A stretch of 64,000 nt of DNA from Paraspadella gotoi (Eukaryota > Chaetognatha), in the NCBI GenBank assembly GCA_051294375.1, contig CM119263.1, forward strand, positions 1,352,510 to 1,416,509. Direction: 5' to 3'. Below, in pieces: positions 43,735-55,700 of this stretch (positions within the stretch are counted from its first letter, which is position 1; every line of letters starts with the position of its first letter). The translations under genes and the position numbers were made by a program. Below the pieces are notes generated by a model that was given only the letters and a program-made list of their open reading frames with translations, did not search any database and was not told the origin of the DNA.

Positions 43735-44020
43735 CGTAATAAAGATAATAACGTATCAAAACTTTCACAGTCGTTCTCTTTTTAATTTCAAAACTCGGTT
43801 AATTGGCAAAAAAAATGTACTGCTAACGTTTTAAACGATACTAATATCATTATTGTAATTGATTATTGTAATAATTGTAATCAATCCTCTTGCTAAGTAA
43901 AAGTTGACGCCAAAATTAACCGAACTTTTCATAAAACCAACCGATTAATGTGATCTGTGAAAGACTCCCAGCGCATCGCTCACGTGCGCGAGCGAATCGG
44001 AATCCTGGGACCGTCGAGCA

Positions 44021-44022
44021 CC

Positions 44023-44091
<69 letters not shown>

Positions 44092-44225
44092 TGAGAGAGA
44101 GAGAACAAATCGTGGAGAAATCTTTTCAACGAACAGACATTATCAACTTGATGAGCGTCGGCTATTAGATGAGCGCAAGGTCTAATTCACCGAGTACGCA
44201 AAGTTCATTTCGCTCTCGCTTTCAT

Positions 44226-44267
<42 letters not shown>

Positions 44268-44311
44268 AGAGGAGAGGAGAGAGAGAGAGAGAGAGTGATG
44301 AGAGAGAGAGA
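44021..44311. repeat. Two (GA)n tracts
   Basis: GA runs at 44021-44104 and 44228-44311, separated by about 120 bp of unique sequence. Confidence 0.9.
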
Positions 44312-44364
44312 TAATCATAACGCTAGTCAGTGATACGGAATAATAATCACAGATTCGTGACATA

Positions 44365-44452
44365 CCGAATAAGATTTATTTCAGACCGAATAAAATTTAT
44401 TTCAGACCGAATAAGATTTATTTCAGACCGAATAAGATTTATTTTAGACCGA
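44365..44452. repeat. 22-bp tandem repeat
   Basis: Four copies of ACCGAATAAGATTTATTTCA-type units. Confidence 0.85.
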
Positions 44453-44805
44453 TGATAATGGTTGATGATGCTTATGATGACAAAGATGACGAGTCATGAT
44501 TCCATCTTTATTTTCGAATCGTGATTATTTAGAGCGTAATGATGACATTTGTGATGACAACGATTCATAAACTGACAATCGTAACTGAGATCGATCCCCG
44601 GGTGGGCGTGGCCCGATTTAATTGCTTCGTCGCTTTCGTCGTCCCGATGGAAAAAAAGTCGCTTCGTCCATTGTTGACCGACGACGATGATGATGACGTT
44701 GACAATGACGTCGACAAAGGGGAAATCAATGATAACAAAGATGGCCGACAATGACAATGGCCGTAGTCATTAATGACGGCTGACGATGAGGACGCCGATG
44801 ACGAT

Positions 44806-45360
44806 AATGAGAACGATGACAATGATTAATTTAATGACGACGATGACAATGATTAATTTAATGATGATGACAATGATTAATTTAATGACGACGATGACAG
44901 CGATTAATTTAATGACAACGATTAATTTAATGACGATGATGACAATGATTAATTTAATGATGACAATGACAATGATTAATTTATTGACGACGATGACAAT
45001 GATTAATTTAATGACAATGATGACAATGATTAATTTAATGACGACGATGACAATGATTAATTTAATGATGATGACAATGATTAATTTAATGACGACAATG
45101 ACATCGATTAATTGAATGACAACGATGACAACGATTAATTTAATGACGATGATGACAATGATTAATTTAATGACGACGATGACAATGATTAATTTAATGA
45201 CGATGATGACAACGATTAATTTAATGATGATGACAACGATTAATTTAATGACGACGATGACAATGATTAATTTAATGACGAAGATGACAACGATTAAGTT
45301 AATGACGACGATGACAACGATTAATTTAATGACGACGATGACAACGATGATGAAAACGAT
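44806..45360. repeat. 27-bp minisatellite, GACGATGACAATGATTAATT type
   Basis: About 20 copies of a unit of about 27 bp (with shorter variants) ending TTAATTTAAT. Because 27 is divisible by three, the array stays open on both strands. That explains apparent proteins rich in IVVIKLI or MTMINLM. Confidence 0.9.
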
Positions 45361-45429
45361 GACGATGATGGTCGACGACGATGACGACGATGACAAACAT
45401 CGACTAGATTCGCGATTTAAATTTTTTTT

Positions 45430-45620
45430 TAAAGGATCGGTTTCTTCCGCGGGAGACGAACCGGTCCGCGATCCGAGCGACGCGTGGTGGCGCGAGTGAC
45501 GAGCGCCACGTGACGCGCGTAAGGAATCGTCGTCGTCGTCGTTGTTGTCGTCGTCGTCGTCGTCATAGACGTGGTCATTGTCGTCGTCGATGTGTGATGA
45601 GCGTGGCGCTATGAGAGCGG
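45430..45620. promoter_or_regulatory. CpG-rich patch with CACGTG and (GTC)n
   Basis: CpG-dense sequence containing GCCACGTGACG near 45506, a perfect E-box of the type bound by USF/MITF-family bHLH proteins. It is followed by a (GTC)n run (about 45521-45566). A possible promoter; no transcript support. Confidence 0.25.
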
Positions 45621-46354
45621 CGAGATGATGATTAGTTTACTGTTTCATTGAGTAATACTAATTAATAGTAATAGTAATTAAATTACTTAATGAATGGCGA
45701 TGATGATTGACAAACTTCAAACTTCACGATAGTCGTCCGATTAAAATTCGTCAAAGATTAAAATTAAAAAATCAAAAAAGTTAAAAAACAATTTAAAAAA
45801 AAAGTTAACATTAAATTTAAACTTTAAAGGGAGAAAACGGAAGATTTTAATTAAAGAAAAAGTAATATTTTTAATTTTAGTTGACAGAAAATGTGATAAA
45901 CGGTTAGAAAACGTGTTGAGATCCGAGGTCTTTTAATATTAGACTTAAAAAAAAGGCTCTCCCAATTTTAATTTTCTCTTCGTTATTTTTCGTCTTCTAC
46001 AAAGTTCAGATTAATTAACTAATTAATTAACTACTAATACAAAAAGTATTACAATTTAAACTCGTGTTCAAAAAAATAAACCAGAAGGTTATTTGAGGAT
46101 CGAGGATTCCCCATATTATGGAGACAGAATAATTGTTGAGAATTGACTAATGATGACCTATGACCCATGACCTATGATCCAATTAGCGCTTTGAACGGTT
46201 TGTGGATTTTAATCTAATTCAATAGTAGAATAACGTCGAGAAAATGTTATTAGTTAATGTTCCATAGTTGTTGGTTTAACAAAGCCATGAGAAAGTTAAT
46301 TTATTTATTTATTTATTTATTGAAATGTAGAATTAATTGCAGGTGCAGAGGAGT

Positions 46355-46485
46355 CGAGAAGAGAAGAGAAGAGAAGAGAAGAGAACGACAGATGCGAAAG
46401 ATAGGAAGGAATTCGGGCGAAGAAAAGAAAAGAAAAGCTCAGCGGACAGACGGGAAAAGAGAGAGAGAGAAAGAAGAGAGAGAGA

Positions 46486-46558
<73 letters not shown>

Positions 46559-46679
46559 AGAGAGACGAGAGAGAGAGAAGAGAGAGAAAGAGAGAGAGAA
46601 AGGAGAGAAGAGAAGAGAGGAGAGAAAGAGAGAGAGAAGAGAGAGAGAAAAGAAGAGAGAAAGAAGAGAGAGAGAGAGT
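46355..46679. repeat. Purine (GA/GAGAA) tract
   Basis: About 325 bp almost purely purine on the plus strand, built from AGAAG and GA units. Confidence 0.9.
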
Positions 46680-46849
46680 GTCCTTATCAAGGTTGACGAA
46701 AGGCTATCGGCATTCGGTTCCCATCATTCATGGAACGAGTGACAGATTCGACGAAAAAGCTTAAGCTTAAGTGTGAGACTGTGAAAGTGATTCCATTGGC
46801 CTTCCACTTTATTGCCTCTTCGATGTCGTGACGAATATACATTTTACTG

Positions 46850-46900
46850 GGAGACGGTATATATACTCTATATATACTCTATATATACTCTATATTACCG
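46850..46900. repeat. TATATACTCTA tandem repeat
   Basis: Three to four copies of an 11-13 bp unit. Confidence 0.8.
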
Positions 46901-46944
46901 TAATATAAGCTCTTTATATCCTTCATACACGGGATGTTTTAGGC

Positions 46945-47325
46945 CACGAAAGACCGGGATCGCAGCACCGCTAGAACGGGATGGCAGCACCGCAAGAACG
47001 GGATCGCAGCACCGCAAGATCGATATCACAGCACAGCAAGAATGGGATTGCCACACCATAAGAGCAGGATCACCGCACCGCAAGAACGGGATTGCAGCAC
47101 TGCAAGAACAACATTGCAGCACCACAAGAAAAGGGATTGCATCACCACAAGAAGAGGATCACAGCACTGCAAGAACGGGATGGCACCACTGCAAGATCGA
47201 TATCCCAGCACTAAAAGAACGGGATTGCAGCACCGCAAGAAAAGGATCGCAGCACCGCAAGATCGATATCCCAGCACTGCAAGAACCGGATCGCAGTACC
47301 GCAAAAACGAGATAGCGGGCGCCCA
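46945..47325. repeat. 21-bp minisatellite, GGGATCGCAGCACCGCAAGA type
   Basis: About 18 copies of a 21-bp unit with scattered substitutions. The period is a multiple of three, so frames stay open on both strands. Confidence 0.9.
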
Positions 47326-47639
47326 GATTTCGGTGATTCTAAGCGAAAATATTTTGAAGAATTTCTCTTGGATTTCTTCAGAGCAATAAAACTGGGAAAG
47401 TAAAGGTAAGTTAAGGAACTCTTTTTACCTTACTTTTTCCTTTGGAACCTCGATAGAAAAGCGGGTTCTATTTTTAGCCGTCTCGTTCCATCGCTGCGAG
47501 GAACCGGGCAGCGTAATCCCTGCAAGAACTCGACAATAAACTAGATTAATAAAGTTTTTATTCTTGGTTTTTTTAATTTGAACATACGGAAATAGAGCTT
47601 TTTTAGGGGAAGAGGATAACAAAAAATAACAAAATAACA

Positions 47640-47815
47640 AAAAATTATCCATTCATTTAATAAATAAGCTATCTTTCCCCAGACTTTGGACAGGCTTTGG
47701 TGGTTTAAGGCCTCCATCACTCTTACAAGATAATGACATAATGACATAATGACATAGCAGGGTCCTTCAAGCTTTTAATCAAGACTCTCTCACAGTCTCG
47801 TTTATTCATTTGATA
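47640..47815 (-). repeat. Uninterrupted copy of the repeat hit by the TRIM
   Basis: The reverse complement matches the two halves of the repeat at 20463-20600 and 21253-21310 without the TRIM. It shows the empty site: CAAGATAGCTTATTT there, AAAGATAGCTTATTT here. Confidence 0.75.
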
Positions 47816-47839
47816 TTTATTTTCATTATGACATGACGT

Positions 47840-47945
47840 TTTAAGAACTAGGGAAACTAGTTTTTAGTTGCGCCGCGAATATTCGTTTTCGGTCGGTCGG
47901 TCCGTGGGTCAGTCGATATGTCTGTCCGTCGAACTGCTAGCGCCG
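47840..47945 (-). repeat. Hairpin-ended interspersed repeat, copy D (3' part)
   Basis: TTTTTAGTTGCGCCGCG (minus-strand end CAACTAAAAA) next to GGTCGGTCGGTCCGTGGG and TCTGTCCGTCG. Same terminal architecture as the other copies. Confidence 0.5.
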
Positions 47946-48187
47946 CCTTCTGGAATTCCTAAAACTATAAAGAATAAAAGACGGAATTTTAATGCATTGC
48001 AAAAAAAAAATTTTAGTCATGTCATGTCATGTCATATCATGTGATCAAAGGAAAATATCCTTGAAAATAAAGTCACTTCGGTGAAACAAATTACCGTTCT
48101 TGTTTTGTTTGAAATCCCAAGATCTTTCTTTGTCCTCTTTTGAAAATTTAACCGAAAACAAAGAAAAAGTTAAAACGTTTAATACTG

Positions 48188-48296
48188 TGACCCAAAGCTT
48201 TCGGTGACCCAGCTGACCCAAAGACTCCAGTGACCCAGCTGACCCAGCTTTGACACCGTGACCCAGCTCTGACTAAGTGACCCAAATCTGACCCGA
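48188..48296. repeat. Array of TGACCC half-sites
   Basis: At least nine TGACCC words in about 110 bp, in units such as GTGACCCAGCTGACCCA. TGACCC is the complement of GGGTCA, a nuclear-receptor half-site. Confidence 0.8.
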
Positions 48297-48360
48297 CGTA
48301 ACGAGCGAAGAGACGTTCACTTGACGGACTTAAGAAGTCATCGACTTAAGCCTCTGACTT

Positions 48361-48368
48361 AGTCTCTC

Positions 48369-48399
<31 letters not shown>

Positions 48400-48519
48400 C
48401 TCTCTCTCTGTCTCTCTCTCTCTCTCTTTCTCTCTTTCTCTCTCTCTCTTTCTCTCTCTCTCTTTTTTTTCTCTCTCTCTCTCACTCTCTCTCTCTCTTT
48501 TTTTCTCTCTCTCAATTAC

Positions 48520-48560
<41 letters not shown>
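48361..48560. repeat. (CT)n tract, interrupted
   Basis: CT/CTTT-rich pyrimidine run of about 200 bp. Confidence 0.95.
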
Positions 48561-48561
<1 letters not shown>

Positions 48562-48781
48562 CCTCCATCCCTCCCTTTCCTTCAATATTTACACGTAAAA
48601 ACATCCTCGGCCACATAAACACTTCCTCACCCTCTCACTCTCACTCTCTAACCGTTAAAGAGAGAAAGTCTTCTCTCTTTTTGTTTGGCGCCATCTTGTT
48701 TTGTCCGAGAGAGGGGGGGAAACCGGCGATGGACTCGTTTGGATCTCCGGTTGTGGAATTCCACGCATTTCGATACTCACA

Positions 48782-48782
48782 A

Positions 48783-48838
<56 letters not shown>

Positions 48839-48849
48839 CTTCTCTCTCT

Positions 48850-48910
<61 letters not shown>
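48782..48910. repeat. (CT)n microsatellite
   Basis: About 129 bp of CT with a few interruptions. Confidence 0.95.
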
Positions 48911-48915
<5 letters not shown>

Positions 48916-49422
48916 GATTCGAACCGGTTAAACAACGAACGGACGAGAATCTTAACAACCCTGGACTTTGTTCCGTTTCGCAGTTGCTCTTGCAGTCAAT
49001 GGTGGCTGATGGTTGTTTTGGTCTCCAGGTTTTGTCTTTCGTTTTTGTCTTTCTCCCTTCTCTGCTCCATTCTCCCACCTCGCTCAGTTTTCATCTCCTG
49101 TCGTCCACGATTCAAAAGCTCCATGGTTCTGCTGGCCTCAGTGGCCCATTGGCCTTATTGACCCATTGGCCTCATTGGCTTATTGGCCATTCTCCTCTTT
49201 TCTCTCTCCTTCTTTTCTGGCCACATGTACATTTTCCTCTTTTCTCTTTTCTTCCTCTTTCCTTTCTTATCAATTTTTTTCGTTATTCCAATTCTTTTTC
49301 AAATTTCCCTCATCTTTTTCAGGTGAGTTTGTTTTTTCCTCCTTTAACTCCTTACCCTTCACTCCGCCGAACTCACTCTGTCCTGCCTTTCTTTCACCGC
49401 CCCGTGTCACAGAGCACCCGCC

Positions 49423-49491
49423 AAGAAAAGAAAAGAAATAAAAAGAAAAGAAAAGAAAAGAAAAGAAAAGAAAAGAAAAGAAAAGAAAAGA
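49423..49491. repeat. (AAAAG)n microsatellite
   Basis: About 12 AAAAG pentanucleotides. Confidence 0.95.
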
Positions 49492-50177
49492 TCAGTTTTT
49501 ACTCGAGGAAAATGATCCGCGATAAATTCTATTGTGACGGGAGTTGAGAAAAAAAGTTCGCTTAACTTACCCAATTTTATCGATTTCACCTCGAACTATC
49601 AACAGAAAATTCACAGTCACCAACCATTATTTCTTTTCTTGAGAATTTTGGTCACGGGATAAAAGAAAGAATTTGCAAATGTTAACGCTAAGCCATTTCT
49701 CAAATTTTCTAATTTTCTAATTTTCTAATTTTCTAATTCACATTAAAATTATGGGTTTATTGCCAGATCGAGATTTAATCATGGGAATTAACCACACGTG
49801 TTCCACTTTTCCCTTTCGTTTGAACCAAGGGGGGGGGGCATTGGTTGTTTGTTTACCTGACGGAATATTCCATGCGATTCATTGGTTTCAATTCAGAACC
49901 GTTGACGTCATCAAGCCACGCCCCCTTTTGCCAATTTCCCTTTTTTTAAACGTCCTTGCTTGTCAAGTTAAATGCGCAGATTTTGTGTCGTTTTCATATT
50001 AGTTTTTTATACGTAAGTAATTGAAATCGTTTTGCTTCGATAAATTTTCTTTTCGAGTAAAAATCAGTTTTTTAATACATAAGTTAAAATTGGACGAGAA
50101 AGAGAGAAAAGTAATACTAATAAAAAAGTAATACTATTAACCTATTAGGTTTTAGAATATTATTTTTTACTATTATT

Positions 50178-50265
<88 letters not shown>
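50178..50265. repeat. (CT)n microsatellite
   Basis: About 88 bp of pure CT. A C-rich GCCCGCC-bearing stretch follows at about 50385-50520. Confidence 0.95.
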
Positions 50266-50268
<3 letters not shown>

Positions 50269-50621
50269 CCTTTTTTTCAGATTTCTCCCTGACACACCGC
50301 GCCTCCCAACTTTGGCAGACAACGCTCGATCGTCTCGCTCTTTGACCGCGCAATCTTCCTTTCGTTTTCCTTTCCTCCCGCCCGTCCTCCATCTACTTTG
50401 CCCGCCCCTGATCCCGCCACTCCCCTGCCATTTTCCCGCCTATCCGCCCGCTCCTCTGCCCGCCTCTTCGCTCGCTTCCCTCTGCCCGCCCTTCTTCCCA
50501 CGCTCGCCCGCCCTTCTCATCTTTTCTTGTCGAGTCTCGGGTCGTTATTCAAAAAAAAGCTTTTATATTCAGAGCGGAAGCATCGGGGCGTCGACCGACT
50601 CTCTCCCTCTCTGTCTGTCTG

Positions 50622-50625
<4 letters not shown>

Positions 50626-50680
<55 letters not shown>
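50626..50680. repeat. (CT)n microsatellite
   Basis: About 55 bp of CT. Confidence 0.95.
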
Positions 50681-50685
<5 letters not shown>

Positions 50686-52179
50686 CTCTGTTTATTCAAC
50701 ATTCACGGTACCGACTGATTCAGTCCAAATTTTTCTTTTCTGTTCTCACCCCCTCACAGAACTCCAAGCGGATTAACATTCACGGTGAACGTCCTTCCTT
50801 CCCTTAGAAAAATGCCAGAAGGGAATGTGGACATTATCAGTAAATTAATGTAATTATAGTTCTTTGTTTAGACCTATAACTGAATTATCGGCAAAGTTGA
50901 GAGAAATCTATTATCTCTTTTGAGAACGAAATTTGTCAGAGACAATTTCTTAAAGAACTAAAAACGCATCTAAAGACACAAGTATCATTTGATTTCTTTT
51001 ACTCATTGATTCTTATTTTATTTCATTTATGTTTTCAGCCTCGCGAGCATCTTGTCTGGTTGTCGGCCCCGTCTTTTGTTTTAAATTGTGGTTGACAGTC
51101 GCGACACTGTGGTCACTTGTCACTGGTCACTGGTCACTGACCAGTGGTCAGTGTTCATTGTGTTCAACTGTGCCTCCCGTCGGTTTAATAATATTGTGGT
51201 TATCCGCGTTGGAGTAATTCCGCTCCTACAAATTAAAAGCGACGATAAATACTCGACGTTTACGTAAATTAGGTGATAGATTTTGTCGTGTGACACTGTG
51301 ACAACTGCGACGCTGTGACTCTTTCACCTCACTCTGTCACTTTTTCTAGTGACACTTTCAGGAAGGAGTGATTCATTAATTTTTGTCGCTCCTTTTTTAT
51401 CACTTTTTCTTTTTTCCTTAATGTGCGTAATATTAATCTACCGTATTTTCATTTCACTTGCACTTATTGCATTATAATATTTTAGTTTTTATGGCAATTT
51501 GCATGAGAAACTCAAGAAAACGAAGTTCCTCCGGGCGAAACACATTTAATTAGTTTACAAGTGAAACAAAATTGTGACTTTAAGCTAAAATGCGGGGCTT
51601 TCCGAAAAGATGCCCGAAATTTGACTGAACGTCGTTAAAATAAGAGTAATCTGGACCAACTGGATTCTGCTTTTTGATTAATTGATAATTGAATTTTTCG
51701 GGTTTGATATTTTGCGTGAAAAAAAAACAGCATTTTTTACTTCGTCTCTTTTCTTTTCTTTTTTTCAATGCAATTTTAATTTGAAAACAAAAAAAAGTTG
51801 ATATGAATTTGAAATAAAAAATTGAGATTTTCGTCTCTTCTTTTCCTTTCTCTTTCCTTCTTTGTTCCTCCGAAAATTTAAAAAAAGTTTTAAAGAAAAA
51901 GTTTTTTCTAACTTTTCAGAATTTCTTGCATTTGAAAAGGAACCGAGAGGAAAGGGTTTTTTTTGTTCAAATGAATTTAAATAAAAACTGTTTTGATTTG
52001 AAATAAACATTAACGAAACCTACACCCAGGATTAATTAAATACAAAATTGAAATAAAAAGTTTTTTCTATGATTTTAAGTAGATTTAAAAATTTTTTTAT
52101 TAGTTCGCAGTGATGTGAAAAAATTGGGAGAAAATAAGGGCTCTCTTTTCTAAAAATTAAATATTAATATTTAACCTAA

Positions 52180-52275
52180 ATGTGTTCCAAACTAATCACT
52201 AATCCCTAATCCTTAATCCCTAACCCTAATCCCTAATCCCTAATCATAAGCCCTAATCTAATCTTGAACCCTAAT
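52180..52275. repeat. Degenerate CCCTAA-like array
   Basis: Repeated AATCCCTAATCCCTAACCCTAATCC-type words, the complement of the array at 41885-42010. Confidence 0.75.
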
Positions 52276-52429
52276 TCGCGTTCTGGGAAAATAAGGCCAA
52301 ATAAAAAGGTGAGATAGAGAGAGAGGAAAAGAGAAAGAAGAAAAGAGAAATAGAGAGAACGAGCGGTTGTGTCATGATCTCATCACAATTCTACGAGTGG
52401 ACTCGCGTAATTGATACTCAATGATGAAG

Positions 52430-52905
52430 ATCCTGTAGGAGGATCTGGAGGAAGAGGAGGAGGAGGAGGAGGAAGAGGAGGGGGAGATGGATTATGTAAG
52501 AGAAAGGAGAACGATACAGATAGGGAGGAGAGAGATAAAACGAGGAAGTAAGAAAAAAGGAGAAAAATAAAAATGAAGGAAGGTTTTTGGGGGAGGAAAG
52601 AGAGAAAGAAGAAAAAGGAAATGAGAGGAGGAAAGGAGGAAAGAGAAAGAAGAAAAAGAAAATGAGAGGTGGAAGGGAGGAAAGAGAGAAAGAAGAAAAA
52701 GAAAATGAGAGGAAGAAGAGAGGAAAGAGAGAAAGAAGAAAAAGAAAATGGCAGGAAGAAGGGAGGAAAGAGTGAAAGAAGAAAAAGAAAATGAGAGGAG
52801 GAAGGGAGGAAAGAGAGAAAGAATAAAAAAGAAATGAGAGGAGGAAGGGAGGAAAGAGAGAAAGAAGAAAAAAGAAATGAGAGTTGGAAAAAGAGGAAGG
52901 GAGGA
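52430..52905. repeat. Purine minisatellite, about 40-bp unit
   Basis: About eight to ten copies of GAGGAAGGGAGGAAAGAGAG plus AAAGAAGAAAAAGAAAATGA. Confidence 0.85.
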
Positions 52906-53267
52906 AAGGAAAGAGACCCGATTCGTCGTCATTGCGTCTCAAATTATAACGGATTCAGGAAACGTTCTCTCCTTTTTTCTCTTCTTTTTAGAAAAAAGAA
53001 AAAAACCCAAATGACCCAAGAAATAAAGGAAAGGAAGGAAAAAGAAAACGGGAGTCTGCAGATCAGAGAGAAGAAAGGCTGAGGAGAAAGAGTGAGAACA
53101 AGTTTGAGCAAATAATGTCGGATCTGCCAACGATCATTATCGGTAATTAAATAATTAATTAATAATTAATTTAAGTTAATTAATTATTTCATTAATTAAT
53201 AATTCATTTATTCAAGTTAATTATTTAATTAATTAGGTAATTGCATTGACATTAAAAATAAAAAGAA

Positions 53268-53810
53268 AAAAAAGCATAATCAATTAGTTAAACAGGTTTT
53301 TTGTTTTTTCCATTTAAACTTATTTCCACTCTGACGATTCCATCGAAACTTGATTTTCAGTTTAATCACACACTTTTTTACCCAAATACAAAATTTCAAG
53401 CCAATCGCCCTATCCATTTATGAGTAATTGGTGTTCAAATATTTAAACTCATTTCCACTCGGACGATTCCATCGAAACTTCATATCCAGCTCAATCACAC
53501 ACTTCCATACTCACACACAAAATTTCATTTCAATCCATCCATCCAATCAGGAGTAATTGGTGTTTTTTGCTAAGGTGGGACGGACGGACGGATGGACGGA
53601 CAGATGGATGGATGGATGGACGGACGGACGCACAGACAGACAGACAGACAGACGGACTGACGGACATCATTTTTTTTGCATAATTTATCATAATTCAATG
53701 TTCTGACATGATATAAGTGTGTGCCCGACAATATTGAGGGGGCGGACCAATGGACCGACAAAGTTAATTATAGAGTCGGGATCTGCTGATAAGCAGATCC
53801 GACTAATAAG
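53268..53810 (+). mobile_element. Hairpin-ended interspersed repeat, copy E (most complete)
   Basis: It starts at about AGCATAATCAATTAG and runs through two diverged copies of a unit of about 120 bp (CATTTAAACTYATTTCCACT ... AGTAATTGGTGTT). A (GGAC)n/(GACA)n microsatellite follows (53570-53662), then a conserved stretch (GACCGACAAAGTTAATTATA) and a strong stem-loop at 53775-53803 (GTCGGGATCTGCT/AGCAGATCCGAC), ending in TAATAAG. No ORF. The layout recalls Helentron-associated non-autonomous elements. Confidence 0.65.
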
Positions 53811-54087
53811 AGGTGAAATAAAATAGTGAAAAAAGATGGTCAAGTCAAAGTGTGACATGAAATAATGAGTATGAAGGGGAAATTGAGAAGAGATAAAATA
53901 TTTAGTGAAAAACGTGAATAACATGATGAAAGGAAATACTAGTGAAAGTGTGAAAGTGTTAAAAAGATAAGAAATGATTGATGGAGCATGGAGAGAGATA
54001 TGAGTGCCATGGCGAGAATAGGGTCAACAGATGAGTTATGAAAGAGGGAGAGTTATGAGAGAGAAAGATTTCAGCAAAAAAATGAGA

Positions 54088-54089
<2 letters not shown>

Positions 54090-54142
<53 letters not shown>
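54090..54142. repeat. (GA)n microsatellite
   Basis: About 53 bp of GA. Confidence 0.95.
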
Positions 54143-54145
<3 letters not shown>

Positions 54146-54237
54146 GCTTGTGCAGACCGCGAAAAGGCGACACTCCGGCGTCTCACTGAAAAATTTTTAA
54201 TCTCTCCCTCATTTTCATCCGCTTTTTCGCAAGATTA

Positions 54238-54292
54238 ATCGTCGTCGTCGTCGTCGTCGTTTTCATAGTCGTCGTCGTCGTCTTCGTCGTCC
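54238..54292. repeat. (GTC)n microsatellite
   Basis: CGTCGTCGT-type run interrupted by TTTTCATA. Confidence 0.9.
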
Positions 54293-55238
54293 TCTTTAAT
54301 CATTCCATTCTCTTTTCCTTTATTTTCTCTCAATTCTAATCGTCAGCCAAGGTTCTTGTTCCATTTTCCTTTTTTATTTCCTAACGAAAATATCATTGGA
54401 CTAATCCTCGCCGGAGGAGGAGCATTTCTAAGAATTCCCCAGTCACGCATTAACATCATTAATCACTACAGCCACTGCAGCTTCTTCCGGATCGGAGATC
54501 TACCGAAATTGTTTAACCTTCGGTTATTATTTTTTTTTGATGAGTTTTGAGCATAAAATTGATTATTTAATCATAAAATTAGTTACAAAGTCTATTTAAT
54601 AGGGTTAGCCCCACTCAAAATAGAAAACATAAAACAATTTAAAAGATATATATGTCTTGTTTAACTTTTTAAGCTCTATCAGAATCCCAAAAAAATTTTA
54701 AGATTTAAATTTTTTTTCTATATAGTAATATAATAAGTTTAATTAGGCTAGTACCCTCAGAAGAAAGCATTTTTGAAAAAAAATATTTTAATACCATAAT
54801 CTATGCTCAGGATAGATTATTTTAACGCTGTATACCTTAGTGTTTAAATTTCATTGGCTATGGCTATTTCTAAGTAATAAACATTTTTTTCGTCACTAAA
54901 CTTTTGAAAAGTTAAAAATATAAAAATGTATCCATTTACCCAGTTTTCTGTGAAAAGTAACTAAGAAAAAACAAAAAATCCTCCATTTTTGTTGATTTTC
55001 CATGACTCGAAACGGTTACTTAATTAATTTCGTGTTCTGTTAATTTTCTGTTGATATGTTTGTATGCATCGGCATATAAGACGAATAAAATTTTTTCCTA
55101 AGAAAGCTTTCTTGGGAAAATGATCCCCCCAAAAAATTCTTTCGCCTCACATCATCTGTCTCATTCATCTCAACCAAGCTTTCTGGGAATAATTTTCTCT
55201 CTTCACGACTTTGGTCTCTCTCTCTCTCTCTCTCTCTC

Positions 55239-55526
55239 NNNNNNNNNNNNNNNNNNNNNNNNNNNNNNNNNNNNNNNNNNNNNNNNNNNNNNNNNNNNNN
55301 NNNNNNNNNNNNNNNNNNNNNNNNNNNNNNNNNNNNNNNNNNNNNNNNNNNNNNNNNNNNNNNNNNNNNNNNNNNNNNNNNNNNNNNNNNNNNNNNNNNN
55401 NNNNNNNNNNNNNNNNNNNNNNNNNNNNNNNNNNNNNNNNNNNNNNNNNNNNNNNNNNNNNNNNNNNNNNNNNNNNNNNNNNNNNNNNNNNNNNNNNNNN
55501 NNNNNNNNNNNNNNNNNNNNNNNNNN
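55239..55526. other. Assembly gap (288 N)
   Basis: A run of N directly after a (CT)n tract (55213-55238). The gap very likely falls in a repeat the assembler could not cross, so its true length is unknown. Confidence 0.99.
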
Positions 55527-55632
55527 ACGGGTGATGCTAATAAACGTGAAAAAGTTGTTTAAAGAAAGGATGAAACAAAGTTGGTAAATGAAAGTTGGGT
55601 TAGAATGGATTGATTCCCGGGGAAAAATATAT

Positions 55633-55637
<5 letters not shown>

Positions 55638-55682
<45 letters not shown>

Positions 55683-55700
55683 GAGGAGAGAGAGAGAGAC
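55638..55700. repeat. (GA)n tract
   Basis: Interrupted GA run of about 63 bp just right of the gap. Confidence 0.9.

Noticed and set aside
44770-45396. 208-codon minus-strand open frame (IVVIKLI-type)
   Set aside because: It is the translation of a 27-bp minisatellite; both strands are open because the period is a multiple of three, and there are no splice or start-context signals.
46812-47389. Open frames over the 21-bp array
   Set aside because: The period is divisible by three, so open frames arise in several frames at once.
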